A stretch of DNA of 64,000 nt from Streptomyces sp. GSL17-111. Lineage in GTDB: Bacteria > Actinomycetota > Actinomycetes > Streptomycetales > Streptomycetaceae. The notes beneath the pieces are model-generated. The model was not told where the DNA came from. It did no database searches and saw nothing but the letters and a program-made list of their open reading frames with translations. The stretch lies in NCBI RefSeq assembly GCF_037911585.1, contig NZ_JBAJNS010000001.1, positions 4,697,501-4,761,500 on the forward strand. Direction: 5' to 3'. A program made the position numbers and the translations under genes. Below, in pieces: positions 8,226 through 16,518 of the stretch (its first letter is position 1; each line of letters starts with the position of its first letter).

Positions 8226-8243
8226 ATGCGCTACCTCCACTGA
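8226..8243 (+). CDS. Biarylitide-type precursor peptide MRYLH, copy 2
   Basis: A second complete six-codon gene, ATG CGC TAC CTC CAC TGA, encodes the identical peptide with a different Leu codon. Its own ribosome site AGAGGAGGAG ends at 8220, 5 bases before the ATG. The ribosome site, start context and coding region resemble copy 1, while the 76 bases between the two genes do not match. It therefore looks like an old tandem duplication kept by selection, possibly for gene dosage. It precedes a strong hairpin and then the P450 gene. Confidence 0.9.
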   Translation: MRYLH

Positions 8244-8256
8244 TCCACGAGCAGTG

Positions 8257-8292
8257 GGCGGGCGCCCCCGCCACGACCCGGGGGCGCCCGCC
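8257..8292 (+). terminator. Hairpin between the precursor genes and the P450 gene (attenuator candidate)
   Basis: A perfect 14-bp G/C stem (8257-8270 with 8279-8292) with an 8-base loop CCACGACC sits 13 bases after the stop of precursor copy 2 and 29 bases before the P450 start. In short RiPP operons a partial terminator here keeps precursor mRNA abundant and enzyme mRNA scarce; I infer that role. Confidence 0.6.
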
Positions 8293-8321
8293 GCCCGTCA
8301 CGCACGGCAGAAAGGCACGTG

Positions 8322-9476
8322 ATGCACCTGTTCCGCCCGCTGGACGACGCCACCATCCGCGACCCGCACCCGATGTACCACCGCCTGCGCTCGGCCGAAC
8401 CGGTGCACTGGTACGAGCCGCTGGGCGCCTGGGTCGTCAGCGGATACGAGGACTGCCTGCTCGCGCTGCGCCGCACCGAGACGTTCTCCTCCGACCTGCG
8501 GGCGGCCGGTATCGACGTCCCCGACAACCTGCTCAGCATCCAGACCCTCGACCCCCCGGAGCACGGCGGCGTCCACCGCGTCCTCATGGACGCCTACCGC
8601 CGCCAGGACTTCGCGGCCATCCGGGCCCGGCTGGAGGACCGCGCCGGTCAGCTGCTGCGCGGACTGCGGGGGCGGGGCGGCTGCGAACTGGTCACGGACT
8701 ACACCGCGCCGCTGGCCTTCACGGCCGTGGCCGAACTCTTCGGCGTTCCGGACGCCGACGAGAAGAACATCGTCGCCTGGTCGGAGGCCATCGTCGCGGC
8801 CATGGACTCGGGCCTCACCCCGGAGGCGGCCGCTCCGGGCACCGCGGCCCGTGACCACCTCAGCGCCCAGATCTCCGACTGGCTCGACCAGCGGCCGCAC
8901 GGCGGACTTCTCGGAGACCTCCTCCGCGCGCAGTCCGACGCGGCGATCTCCCGCGACATGATCCTCAACACGCTGCGCGCCACACTGCACGCCGGGTACG
9001 CCCCCACCAGCAGGTTCGTCGCGGCCTCCGTCCTGTCCCTGCTGCGTGACCCCGCCCGGTGGCAGGAGCTCCGCAGCGGCGGAGTGAGCGAGGCGGCGCT
9101 CAGGGAACTGCTGCGCCACTCCGGCCCGGTCCAGGCGGTCTCCCGTGTCTGTGCCTCCGACCACGAACTCGGCGGCCGGACGATCCGGCGGGGGCACGAC
9201 GTCATCGTGCTGGTCGCCGCCGCCAACCGGGACCCACGGCGGTTCCCGGACCCGGACGCGCTGGACTTCACGCGGGAGCCGAACCACAACCTGGGCTTCG
9301 GCTGGGGCGCCCACGCCTGTGCCGGTGCGTCCCTGGCCCGGCTCACCTGCTCCGTGGCCCTGACCACGCTGCTGCGCGACGCCCCCGACCTGTGCCTGGC
9401 CGGTGAGCCGGTCCACTGGCGCCACGCGACCCTGCGGGGGCTGCGGGAGCTTCCGGTGAGCGGACTGCCCGGATGA
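8322..9476 (+). CDS. Cytochrome P450, probable biarylitide cross-linking enzyme
   Basis: 384 residues. ATG at 8322 is preferred over the adjoining GTG at 8319 because of GAAAGG 7 bases upstream. The heme loop FGWGAHACAG (Cys about 333) and the ELLR motif of the K helix (about 257) are intact. The I-helix reads LHAGYAPTSR in place of the usual AGxET/D; loss of the acid-alcohol pair is typical of P450s that couple aromatic rings rather than insert oxygen. Start MHLFRPLDDATIRDPHPMY is normal for a soluble bacterial P450. Position after two MRYLH genes implies it joins Tyr3 and His5. It overlaps the methyltransferase by ATGA. Confidence 0.88.
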   Translation: MHLFRPLDDATIRDPHPMYHRLRSAEPVHWYEPLGAWVVSGYEDCLLALRRTETFSSDLRAAGIDVPDNLLSIQTLDPPEHGGVHRVLMDAYRRQDFAAIRARLEDRAGQLLRGLRGRGGCELVTDYTAPLAFTAVAELFGVPDADEKNIVAWSEAIVAAMDSGLTPEAAAPGTAARDHLSAQISDWLDQRPHGGLLGDLLRAQSDAAISRDMILNTLRATLHAGYAPTSRFVAASVLSLLRDPARWQELRSGGVSEAALRELLRHSGPVQAVSRVCASDHELGGRTIRRGHDVIVLVAAANRDPRRFPDPDALDFTREPNHNLGFGWGAHACAGASLARLTCSVALTTLLRDAPDLCLAGEPVHWRHATLRGLRELPVSGLPG

Positions 9477-10162
9477 GCCCCCTGGGGTGCGGCACGGCGT
9501 CCGACGGGGGGCCCGTGGCTCCGGACGGAAGCCCCGTCGGCCTCTACCGCGCGTTCCCGGCGGGCCGGGAACCGCGGATCATCCACGAGGCCGCCCCCGC
9601 CGCCGCCGCGATTCTCGAACTCGGCTGCGGCGCGGGCCGGATCACCCACGAGCTGGCCGCACTCGGCCATCACGTGGTCGCCGTCGACCAGAGCGCCGAG
9701 ATGCTGGCCCACGTGCGCACCGGAACCCGGATCCACGCGGACGTCGAAGCCCTGGCCCTGCCCGACCGCTTCCCCGTCGTGGTGCTCGGCGGCTATCTCG
9801 TGAACACGATCGTCCCCGGCCAGCGGGACGCCTTCCTGGAGACGTGCCACCGGCACGTCACCGGCGACGGGCTCGTCCTGGTCCAGCGCACCTCGCCCAC
9901 CTGGGCCGCCGCCCTCAAGGCGGGCCAGACCGTCCGCTCCGGCCCGATGGTCGTCACCATCACCGAGGCCCGCCTCGAAGCCGGGGTGCTCCGCGCGGCG
10001 CAGGAATGCCGCCACGGCGACACCACCTGGACCCACGCGTGGACCGACGTCGTCCACTCCGACGAGGAGTTCGGGAAGATCGTCGAGGCAGCCGGCTTCG
10101 CCCTGGCCCGATGGCTCGACCGGAACCGGGAGTGGGCCGCACTCCGCCCCCTGCCCCACTGA
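9473..10162 (+). CDS. Class I SAM-dependent methyltransferase
   Basis: 229 residues. The ATG overlaps the P450 stop (ATGA), so translation is coupled. Motif I is ILELGCGAGRITHELA (about residues 44-59), followed by VVAVDQSAEML for the acidic ribose-binding strand, both typical of the Methyltransf_25 fold. The rest has the usual alternating alpha/beta pattern and no membrane segments. Coupling to the P450 argues that it modifies the cross-linked peptide. Related cittilin-type pathways include a methyltransferase, but the methylated atom here (N-terminus, Tyr oxygen or His) cannot be told from sequence. Confidence 0.82.
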   Translation: MSPLGCGTASDGGPVAPDGSPVGLYRAFPAGREPRIIHEAAPAAAAILELGCGAGRITHELAALGHHVVAVDQSAEMLAHVRTGTRIHADVEALALPDRFPVVVLGGYLVNTIVPGQRDAFLETCHRHVTGDGLVLVQRTSPTWAAALKAGQTVRSGPMVVTITEARLEAGVLRAAQECRHGDTTWTHAWTDVVHSDEEFGKIVEAAGFALARWLDRNREWAALRPLPH

Positions 10163-10190
10163 GCGCTCCGGCGCCGGTCACGTCGCGGAC

Positions 10191-11495
10191 CTATCCCGCC
10201 CGGTCCGCCGCCGGTCGTCGCGTCGCCCGCCGCGCCGTGCGGGGGCGCATCGACGCGCCGCACCAGGCCAGGGTCAGCAGGCCGAGCGAGCCCACGAGCA
10301 CGATGACGACGTGCGGTGGCAGGAACTCCGCGACCGCGCCGGCGGCGGCGAACCCCAGCCCCTGGGTGATCATCAGCCCCGCCAGCGTGATGGTCAGCGC
10401 CCGTCCGCGCAGCGCCTCGGGGGTCGCGTCGATCACCCGCTGGTCCAGCCCCATCGCGTAGGTGAAGCCGAGACCGCACACCGTCAGCAGAGCGACCGAC
10501 GCCCACAGGCCGGGGCGGAACGCGAAACCGAGGAGGGGGACGAACATCAGCACGGCGGTCGGCAGCATCATCCGCACCCGGGTCCGTGCGCTGAGCAGGG
10601 TCCCGGCGAGCAGTTCGCCGACGACCGAGCCCGCCGGTGCGGCGCACAGCAACAGCCCCACAGCGGCCGAGCCGCCGCCCAACTCGTCCGCGTAGGGGGA
10701 GGCCAGGGCCTCGGGGGCGACGGCGAAGGCCGGCGGCAGCCAGGTGAGCAGCAGCAGGGGACGGAGCCCGGGAACCGCCAGCACCTGCCGTACGCCCGCC
10801 AGGGAGGCCCGGGCCACCGAACCGCCCGCGTCGCCCTCCGGCTGGCGGGCCGGACGGCGCCGCACGCCGAACCGCAGGAGCAGGACCGCGAGGCCGAACG
10901 TCACCGCCGCCGCGAGCAGGGCCTGCGAGGAGGACATCACCAGCAGCAGCAGCCCGCCGACCGCGAAGCCGATGATCTGCGTGCTCTGCGAGACGAGCCG
11001 CAGCAGGGAGCGGCCGAGCGCGTACCCGGACCCGGACAGCAGGTCCGGCAGGCTCGCCGCGCGGGCGCCCTGGAACACCGGGGCGACGGTGCCGAGCACC
11101 AGCAGCAGGGCGAGCAGGACGGGAATGGGCATGCCGGGGAGCGCCATGACGCCGACCACCACGCAACTGACCGCCTGGCACGCCACCATGACGTCCCGGG
11201 CGGGACGCCGGTCGGCCACGGCCGACAGCAGGGTCGCCCCGAAGACGTAGGGGGCGAAGCCCAGCGCGAACGTCAACGAGGAGAGCAGCGGCGACCGCGT
11301 CCGCTCGTAGACCATGATCGAGAGCGTGATCTGTGCGACGACGTTCCCCAGCGTCGCGATCACCTGCGCGAGGAAGACCATGCGGAACTCGCGGACCGCC
11401 AGGACCGAACGGTACGTCGCCGGCGCGAGGGGGGCGGACGCGAGGGAGGCGGCGGGGTCGCTCTGCTGAGACATGGGACGCAGCATCCTGATCAC
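10191..11495 (-). CDS. MFS transporter, probable exporter
   Basis: About 434 residues with 10-12 hydrophobic segments. It begins REFRMVFLAQVIATLGNVVAQ, the typical first helix of DHA3/enterobactin-exporter-like MFS proteins. The start is uncertain: GTG 11495, ATG 11486 and ATG 11474 are all in frame and none has a strong ribosome site. It is convergent with the methyltransferase gene (28 bases apart) and divergent from the ArsR-type regulator, a usual exporter/regulator pair. I infer export of the RiPP product or self-protection. The C-terminal tail (RPRTARRATRRPAADRAG) is basic and cytoplasmic. Confidence 0.82.
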   Translation of the reverse strand: MIRMLRPMSQQSDPAASLASAPLAPATYRSVLAVREFRMVFLAQVIATLGNVVAQITLSIMVYERTRSPLLSSLTFALGFAPYVFGATLLSAVADRRPARDVMVACQAVSCVVVGVMALPGMPIPVLLALLLVLGTVAPVFQGARAASLPDLLSGSGYALGRSLLRLVSQSTQIIGFAVGGLLLLVMSSSQALLAAAVTFGLAVLLLRFGVRRRPARQPEGDAGGSVARASLAGVRQVLAVPGLRPLLLLTWLPPAFAVAPEALASPYADELGGGSAAVGLLLCAAPAGSVVGELLAGTLLSARTRVRMMLPTAVLMFVPLLGFAFRPGLWASVALLTVCGLGFTYAMGLDQRVIDATPEALRGRALTITLAGLMITQGLGFAAAGAVAEFLPPHVVIVLVGSLGLLTLAWCGASMRPRTARRATRRPAADRAG

Positions 11496-11593
11496 CCCGG
11501 TACGGGTTCAATGGATTCGGGAATAGCCGAAACCACCGGCCCGTCGCGGCCGGAAGAGACCCGGAAGAGACCCGTGAGAAACGAGGTGCGGTC
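11496..11593. promoter_or_regulatory. Divergent promoter region with direct and inverted repeats
   Basis: 98 bases between the MFS and ArsR-type genes. CGGAAGAGACC is repeated head to tail (11551-11561 and 11562-11572), 20 bases before the regulator start. TTCGG / CCGAA (11516-11520, 11527-11531) forms a small inverted repeat nearer the exporter. These are candidate binding sites for the regulator. Confidence 0.45.
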
Positions 11594-12619
11594 ATGGCGG
11601 TGCAGCTGCTCGTGGAGACGGCCGACCTGCTGAAGTGCCGCTTCGCGCGCTCCCCCCTGTGGGAGACCGTCGCCGCCGTACGGACCCTCGCCGACCCCCG
11701 CCGCCAGGCCTACCACCAGCCCTGGCTGAGGAAGCTGCGGCCCGAGCTCGACGAGGAGCAACTCGCCCCGCTGCTGGCCCTCCTGCCCCGCGCCGGGTAC
11801 ACACCGGACTTCCTCACCCCGCCCCCGACCGGCCCGCTCGCGGAGATCGAGGACGAGCTGGCCCGGGTGGCGCGGACCCCCCTCACCCACGTGCGGCGGG
11901 AACTCCACCGCTGCCTCCACGGGGCCGAACGCGCGACGCCTCCCCTCCCCGAGATCGCCGAACGTCTCCTCGCCGACCCCGCCCGCACGCTCGCCCGGCT
12001 CGTCACGCTCATCCGCAGCTGCTGGAACTGGCTCATCGCCCCGCAGTGGCCCCAGCTCCGGGACCTGCTCGACGCGGACATCGCCGTCAGGTCCCGTCAA
12101 CTGGCCGAGGGCGGACTCCTGCGCACACTCACCGAGTTACACCCCACCCTCACCTGGAACGAACTCGGCGCGCTCCACATCGCCGCGCCCCACCAGACCC
12201 GCCACCCCCTCGGCGGCCAGGGCCTCCTGCTCCTGCCGAGCGCCTTCGTGTGGCCGGCGCTCACGGTGGTCGTCGAAGCGCCCTGGCAGCCGACCCTGAT
12301 CTACCCCGCGCGCGGAGTCGGGGACCTCTGGCACCCCTCGCCCCGCCCGTCGGCCCCCCGCAGCCTCCAGCGCCTCATCGGACGGACCCGCGCCGGCGTG
12401 CTGACCAGCCTGCGCCGGCCCGCCTCGACCAGCTCCCTGGCCCGCGACCTCGGCCTGAGCCCCGCCACCGTCTCCGGACACCTCACCGCGCTCCGCGACG
12501 CGGACCTGGTGACGCGCTACCGCGTGGGCCGCACGGTGTACTACGTGTCCTCCCCGCTGGGCACGGCACTGACCGGCCTGCCACCCACCCACCCGACACC
12601 GCCGGACACCCACAGCTGA
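11594..12619 (+). CDS. ArsR-type winged-helix regulator with DUF5937-like N-terminal domain
   Basis: 341 residues. The N-terminal 240 residues match the DUF5937 pattern common in actinomycetes (start MAVQLLVETADLLKCRFARS, then PLWETVAAVRTL). The C-terminal 70 residues are an ArsR/HTH_20 winged helix: STSSLARDLGLSPATVSGHL, then LTALRDADLVTRYRVGRTVYY. No metal-binding cysteine cluster typical of metal-sensing ArsR proteins is seen. It is divergent from the MFS gene and most likely controls it and perhaps the RiPP operon; the N-terminal domain may sense the ligand. Confidence 0.82.
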   Translation: MAVQLLVETADLLKCRFARSPLWETVAAVRTLADPRRQAYHQPWLRKLRPELDEEQLAPLLALLPRAGYTPDFLTPPPTGPLAEIEDELARVARTPLTHVRRELHRCLHGAERATPPLPEIAERLLADPARTLARLVTLIRSCWNWLIAPQWPQLRDLLDADIAVRSRQLAEGGLLRTLTELHPTLTWNELGALHIAAPHQTRHPLGGQGLLLLPSAFVWPALTVVVEAPWQPTLIYPARGVGDLWHPSPRPSAPRSLQRLIGRTRAGVLTSLRRPASTSSLARDLGLSPATVSGHLTALRDADLVTRYRVGRTVYYVSSPLGTALTGLPPTHPTPPDTHS

Positions 12620-12672
12620 CCCCCGGTGGCCCACCGCCCCCGCCCAGCCGCCCAGCCGGGGCGGAGGGCCGG

Positions 12673-14115
12673 TCAGAACGGGCGGGCCGGGGCCGGGCCG
12701 AGCGTCGTCGTGCCGGGGGCCGCGCGGTGGCCGAGGCCGGTGCGGTACGCGTCCAGCGCCGCCTCCGGCCGACCCGTCCGCCGCAGCAGGTCGCCCAGCA
12801 GCCGGCAGACGTCCGCCAGGTCCCCGGCCGCGCCCGCCCGTTCCAGCAGCCCCATCGCCGTGACGTAGTGCCGCTCGGCGCCCTCCACGTCGTCCCGTCC
12901 CTCCGCCACCAGGCCCAGCAGCCGGTGCGCGCCCGCCTCGTGCACGGCGCCGCGCTCCGGGCCGAGCCCCGACAGCAGCTCCCGCAGCAACGTCTCGGCC
13001 TCCGCGTCCTTGCCCCGGCGGTGCAGCACGTCCGCCAGCTCCACGCCCACCTGATGCGCGTAGAGCGGCGCCCGCCGCGACGCCAGCATGTCCCGCGCCG
13101 TGCGGTAGGCGTCCTCCGCCCGCGCCAGATCGCCGGACTGCGCGAAGACGTACCCGCGCATCCAGTGGCAGTGCGCCAACTCGGTGCGGATCTGCAGCTG
13201 CTGGTAGGCGTCCGCCGCCTTCACCAGCGCCGCGTCCGCCTCCGCCGCCCGGCCCTCGGCGATCAGCGTCCGCGCCACGCCCCGGTGCATCTGCGCCACC
13301 AGCGCCGGATCGGACACCTCCGGCGCCAGCGCCAGCGCCAGCTCCGCCGCCTGCGCGGCCCGCGCGTGCGCCCCCAGATCCATGTAGGGCGCGATGATCG
13401 CCGTGTACAGCAGCACCAGCGCCTCCGGGTCGCGCAGCCCCGAGGCGTTCAGCTCGTCCAGCGCCGTCTCCAACAGGTAGCAGGCGTAGCGCAGCTCACC
13501 GGCCAGCAGATGCGTCAACGCCCGCCCGCGCAGCGCCGGGACGCGGCGCGGCAACGTCGCCCCCGCCTCCACCAGCAGCCCCTCGGCCGCCTCGAAGAGG
13601 CCGCGCGCCGCCACCAGGTCACCGCCCTCCACCGCGCACTGCCCGCGCCCCACCAGCGCGGCGGCCCGCTCGGCCGCCAGCCCGTGCCGCCGGGCGTCCT
13701 CCTCCACCGCCGCGTACCGGGACGCGGCCTGCGCCGGGTCCGCCGTCGCCAGGACGCGCTGCGCCTCGGTCAGCCGCAGTCGCAGCTCGGTGGCCAGGTG
13801 GGCGGGCCGCCCGCTGGTCAGCTCGTCCGGCGTGGTGCCCAGCCGCTCGGCGATGTGCCGCAGCGCCCGCTCGGACGGCTGCGCCTTGCCCGCCTCCACG
13901 GTCGAGATGTACGCCGCCGTGTACGCGGGCTCCGCGACCTCCCGCTGCGTCAGCCCCCGGGCCGTCCGCAGCCGGTGCACCCGCCGCCCCAGCGCCCCCG
14001 GCCCGCCCCCGTCGCCGGCCCCGTTCGCGGCCCCGGCCCCGTTCCCGCCGGCGGAACCGTCGACGGCTCGCCGTCCCCCTCGGCCCACCGGGCCGGACGT
14101 TCGCGTCTCTGCCAT
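12673..14115 (-). CDS. XRE-family regulator with TPR array
   Basis: 480 residues. A Gly/Ala-rich N-terminal tail (about 40 residues) precedes a helix-turn-helix: LGRRVHRLRTARGLTQREVA, then AYISTVEAGKAQPSERAL. Residues about 110-470 are tetratricopeptide-like helical pairs (AEDAYRTARDML, AERHYVTAMGLLERAGAAGD), the organisation of peptide-responsive or signalling regulators in actinomycetes. No clear ribosome site precedes the ATG, so it may be leaderless. The neighbour on the right is divergent. Ligand and targets unknown. Confidence 0.85.
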   Translation of the reverse strand: MAETRTSGPVGRGGRRAVDGSAGGNGAGAANGAGDGGGPGALGRRVHRLRTARGLTQREVAEPAYTAAYISTVEAGKAQPSERALRHIAERLGTTPDELTSGRPAHLATELRLRLTEAQRVLATADPAQAASRYAAVEEDARRHGLAAERAAALVGRGQCAVEGGDLVAARGLFEAAEGLLVEAGATLPRRVPALRGRALTHLLAGELRYACYLLETALDELNASGLRDPEALVLLYTAIIAPYMDLGAHARAAQAAELALALAPEVSDPALVAQMHRGVARTLIAEGRAAEADAALVKAADAYQQLQIRTELAHCHWMRGYVFAQSGDLARAEDAYRTARDMLASRRAPLYAHQVGVELADVLHRRGKDAEAETLLRELLSGLGPERGAVHEAGAHRLLGLVAEGRDDVEGAERHYVTAMGLLERAGAAGDLADVCRLLGDLLRRTGRPEAALDAYRTGLGHRAAPGTTTLGPAPARPF

Positions 14116-14156
14116 GGGCTTACGGTAGACAGCCGGTCAACCCCGCCCCACCCCGG

Positions 14157-14645
14157 GTGAACCCGCGCCCTCGCCACCCCCTCGCCGCCCGGCCGACGCT
14201 GCGCCCCACCGAACTGCGTGACAGCGTCCTGTGGACCCCCGGCCCCCTCGACCGGCTCGACTTCCTCCACCGCTTCGCCGACCGCTTCGGCCTCCACCAC
14301 CGGGCCACCGGGCTCAACCTCGGCCTCGACCACTTCCTCACCGAACTCGCACAGGACCCGCACCGCGTCTCGCTGCTCCCCGCCGACGTCCCCCTGCCCG
14401 ACGTCCTCGACCTGCGCACCGTCCCCCTGACCGACCCCACGCCCCTGTACGCCTGGTCCCTGCTGTGGCGCACGGAACACCACCACCCCGGGCTGGAGGA
14501 GCTGACCGCCGCCTGCGCGGCCGAGGCCGGGCGGAGCCGGTGGCTGGAGTACGACCCGGCCCGCGACTGGCTGCCCCCGCCCCCGACCCCGCAGGTCGAA
14601 CCTGCGACCCCGGCGCACGGACGCCCCACCCCGCCCCGCCCCTGA
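14157..14645 (+). pseudogene. LysR-type regulator, C-terminal effector-domain fragment
   Basis: About 162 codons read like the last half of a LysR-type regulator: RDSVLWTPGPLDRLDFLHRF, NLGLDHFLTELAQDPHRVSL, then SLLWRTEHHHPGLEELTAAC and a WLEYDPARDWLP ending seen in Streptomyces LysR proteins. The DNA-binding helix-turn-helix and about 150 residues before it are absent, because the divergent XRE gene begins only 41 bases upstream. The GTG at 14157 has no clear ribosome site. I infer a truncated gene; expression as a stand-alone ligand-binding domain is possible but less likely. Confidence 0.6.
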
Positions 14646-14705
14646 GGAGTGGCGCCGCCCACACGCGCCGGGAGGCGCTCGCGGCCCTGCAGTAGGTTGG
14701 AATTC

Positions 14706-15497
14706 ATGTCCCCGCGCGTTTCGCCCCCGGCAGATTTCGAGGCCGTCTTCCACGCCTCGGTCTCACCGCTGCTCGTCCTCGACACCGAGCTGGTGATCAC
14801 GGACGTCAACCGCTCCTACGCGGCCGTGACCATGCGCGAGCGCGAGGAACTGATCGGAGTGCCGGTCTTCAAGGCGTTCCCGGACAACCCCCACGACCCG
14901 GAGGCCGACGGCATGGCCAACCTCCAGGACTCCTTCCGCCGCGTCATGAGTGCGCGCACCCCGCACACCATGGACGTCCAGAAGTACGACATCCCCCACC
15001 AGGCCAGCCCCACCGGCTTCCAGGAGAGATTCTGGAGCCCGGTGAACAGCCCCCTCCTCGACCCGGACGGGCAGCTCCTCGGCCTCCTGCACCACGTGGA
15101 GGACGTCACCCTCTTCCACGAGGAGCTGCGGCGCGTCAGCCGCGCCTACGAACGCATCGACACCCCCACCGCCCGCGCCCACAGCGCGGTGGCCCAGCGC
15201 GCCTACGCCCACCACCTGGCCCGGCGGGCGCAGGCCACGCGCGACCGCCGCGAGATCGCGGAGCTGAAGGCGGAGGTCGACCAGCTCCGCGAGGCCCTGC
15301 ACTCCCGCGCGACCATCGACCAGGCCATGGGCATCGTCCAGGCCGAACGCCGCTGCGCCCCCGAGGACGCCTTCCAGGTCCTCGTCACGCTCTCCCAGCG
15401 CACCAACACCAAGCTGCGCGACGTCGCCGCCGCCCTCGTCCGTCTCGCCGAGGACAATCCGCCCGGCCCCCTCGTACCGGACCCCGAAAACGGCTGA
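14706..15497 (+). CDS. PAS and ANTAR domain protein
   Basis: 263 residues; the start at 14706 begins MSPRVSPPADFEAVFHASVS. Residues about 10-130 are a PAS fold (SPLLVLDTELVITDVNRSY, then LLGLLHHVEDVT). Residues about 140-185 are a helical linker. Residues about 185-245 are an ANTAR RNA-binding domain (LREALHSRATIDQAMGIVQA, then CAPEDAFQVLVTLSQRTNTK). ANTAR proteins act on nascent RNA as antiterminators; in Streptomyces PAS/GAF-ANTAR proteins are numerous and mostly uncharacterised. The PAS part may sense redox or a small ligand. It is monocistronic and followed by three hairpins. Confidence 0.88.
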   Translation: MSPRVSPPADFEAVFHASVSPLLVLDTELVITDVNRSYAAVTMREREELIGVPVFKAFPDNPHDPEADGMANLQDSFRRVMSARTPHTMDVQKYDIPHQASPTGFQERFWSPVNSPLLDPDGQLLGLLHHVEDVTLFHEELRRVSRAYERIDTPTARAHSAVAQRAYAHHLARRAQATRDRREIAELKAEVDQLREALHSRATIDQAMGIVQAERRCAPEDAFQVLVTLSQRTNTKLRDVAAALVRLAEDNPPGPLVPDPENG

Positions 15498-15597
15498 GCC
15501 GCCCGGCCCCTCCTCCGGGCGGCCCAGCCGCACCGCCGTCCCCCTCCGGGACGGCGGGTCACCCGGAGCGGCCCACCTCCGGCCTGAGGGAGGTGGG
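15498..15597. terminator. Three consecutive hairpins in a convergent gap
   Basis: Between two convergent genes stand three perfect stems: 9 bp at 15498-15506/15515-15523, 10 bp at 15533-15542/15548-15557, and 9 bp at 15572-15580/15589-15597, with loops of 8, 5 and 8 bases. They can terminate transcription from both sides. Confidence 0.65.
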
Positions 15598-15642
15598 ACG
15601 CCCCGGGACCGGCGCCGCTGACCCGGCGCCGGCTGCCTCAGC

Positions 15643-16479
15643 TCACCCCGCGCGCCACAGGGCGGGCACGTTCGGCGGCTCCCAGCCGACCTGCGCCGTG
15701 TGTGCCTGGAGGCAGACATACCCGGAGCCGCCGTAGGTCACCCGGTCACCGGACCGGTACGCCGAGCCCGCCTTCCACGTGCCGCCGGGCGGGTCCGTGG
15801 GCGGATCGCTCGGGTCCGGGTCCTGCGGCACGTTGAGCACGAAGTCGAAGTCCGCCTCCCGGCCCCCGCCCACACTGCGCACGGCCATCAGCAGCCGGGG
15901 GTCGTAGAGGGAGTCCGTGTTGTTGCGCGGCTCCCCGGGGAAGTACAGCTGCGTCGTCAGGATCGGACGGCCCGGCGCCTGCACCTTCACGTGGATGTGT
16001 CGCGTGCGCCCCGGATACAGGCCCGGCACGATCGTCGTCAGGCTGAACCGGCCCTGGGCGTCCGAGAACTGGTGCCCCCGGAAGCGGAAGCCCACGTTGT
16101 CGTACGCGCCGTTGTTGTCCGCCTGCCAGAAGTCCAGCAGCGCCCCGGACACCGGACGGCAGGCCAGCCCGAACACGTACCCCGTCACCGTCAGCCGGGT
16201 CCCCGGCGTGCCCGCGTCCACCAGCGACGTCCGGCGCGGCGAGTTCGGCTTGAAGTACGGCCCCTCCATCTGCGGCGGCGTCGGGTCGTCCCCGTCGTCG
16301 CACATCGGCGTCAGCTCGGGGGTGCCGTCCGTCCGCGTGGTCAGCGTCCTGGCGAGCGCCGGCCCACCCGCCAGCACCGCCGGCGCGGCCACACCCACCG
16401 CCAGCGCCGCGCGCAGCACCGTCTTCCGGCTCGGGTGACGGGCACCCGTCCGCTGCTCGCCGCGGTCTTCGTCGTCCAT
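15643..16479 (-). CDS. Secreted intradiol ring-cleavage dioxygenase with C-terminal chitin-binding module
   Basis: 278 residues. A Tat-like or Sec signal lies at residues 18-45 (SRKTVLRAALAVGVAAPAVL). The catalytic domain shows MEGPYFKPNSPRRTSLVDAG near residue 70 (a Tyr iron ligand in GPY) and GLYPGRTRHIHVKV for the His ligands, as in catechol/hydroxyquinol 1,2-dioxygenases. The last 45 residues (TWKAGSAYRSGDRVTYGGSG, then LWRAG) are a CBM5/12 carbohydrate/chitin-binding module. The enzyme is thus exported and tethered to a polysaccharide while cleaving catechol-type aromatics, probably lignin- or humus-derived. It is divergent from nothing; the AraC gene lies just upstream on the same strand. 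Confidence 0.85.
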   Translation of the reverse strand: MDDEDRGEQRTGARHPSRKTVLRAALAVGVAAPAVLAGGPALARTLTTRTDGTPELTPMCDDGDDPTPPQMEGPYFKPNSPRRTSLVDAGTPGTRLTVTGYVFGLACRPVSGALLDFWQADNNGAYDNVGFRFRGHQFSDAQGRFSLTTIVPGLYPGRTRHIHVKVQAPGRPILTTQLYFPGEPRNNTDSLYDPRLLMAVRSVGGGREADFDFVLNVPQDPDPSDPPTDPPGGTWKAGSAYRSGDRVTYGGSGYVCLQAHTAQVGWEPPNVPALWRAG

Positions 16480-16518
16480 GTCAGCTCCTTGTGGGGGGCG
16501 TCGGGGTCGGCAACGAAG

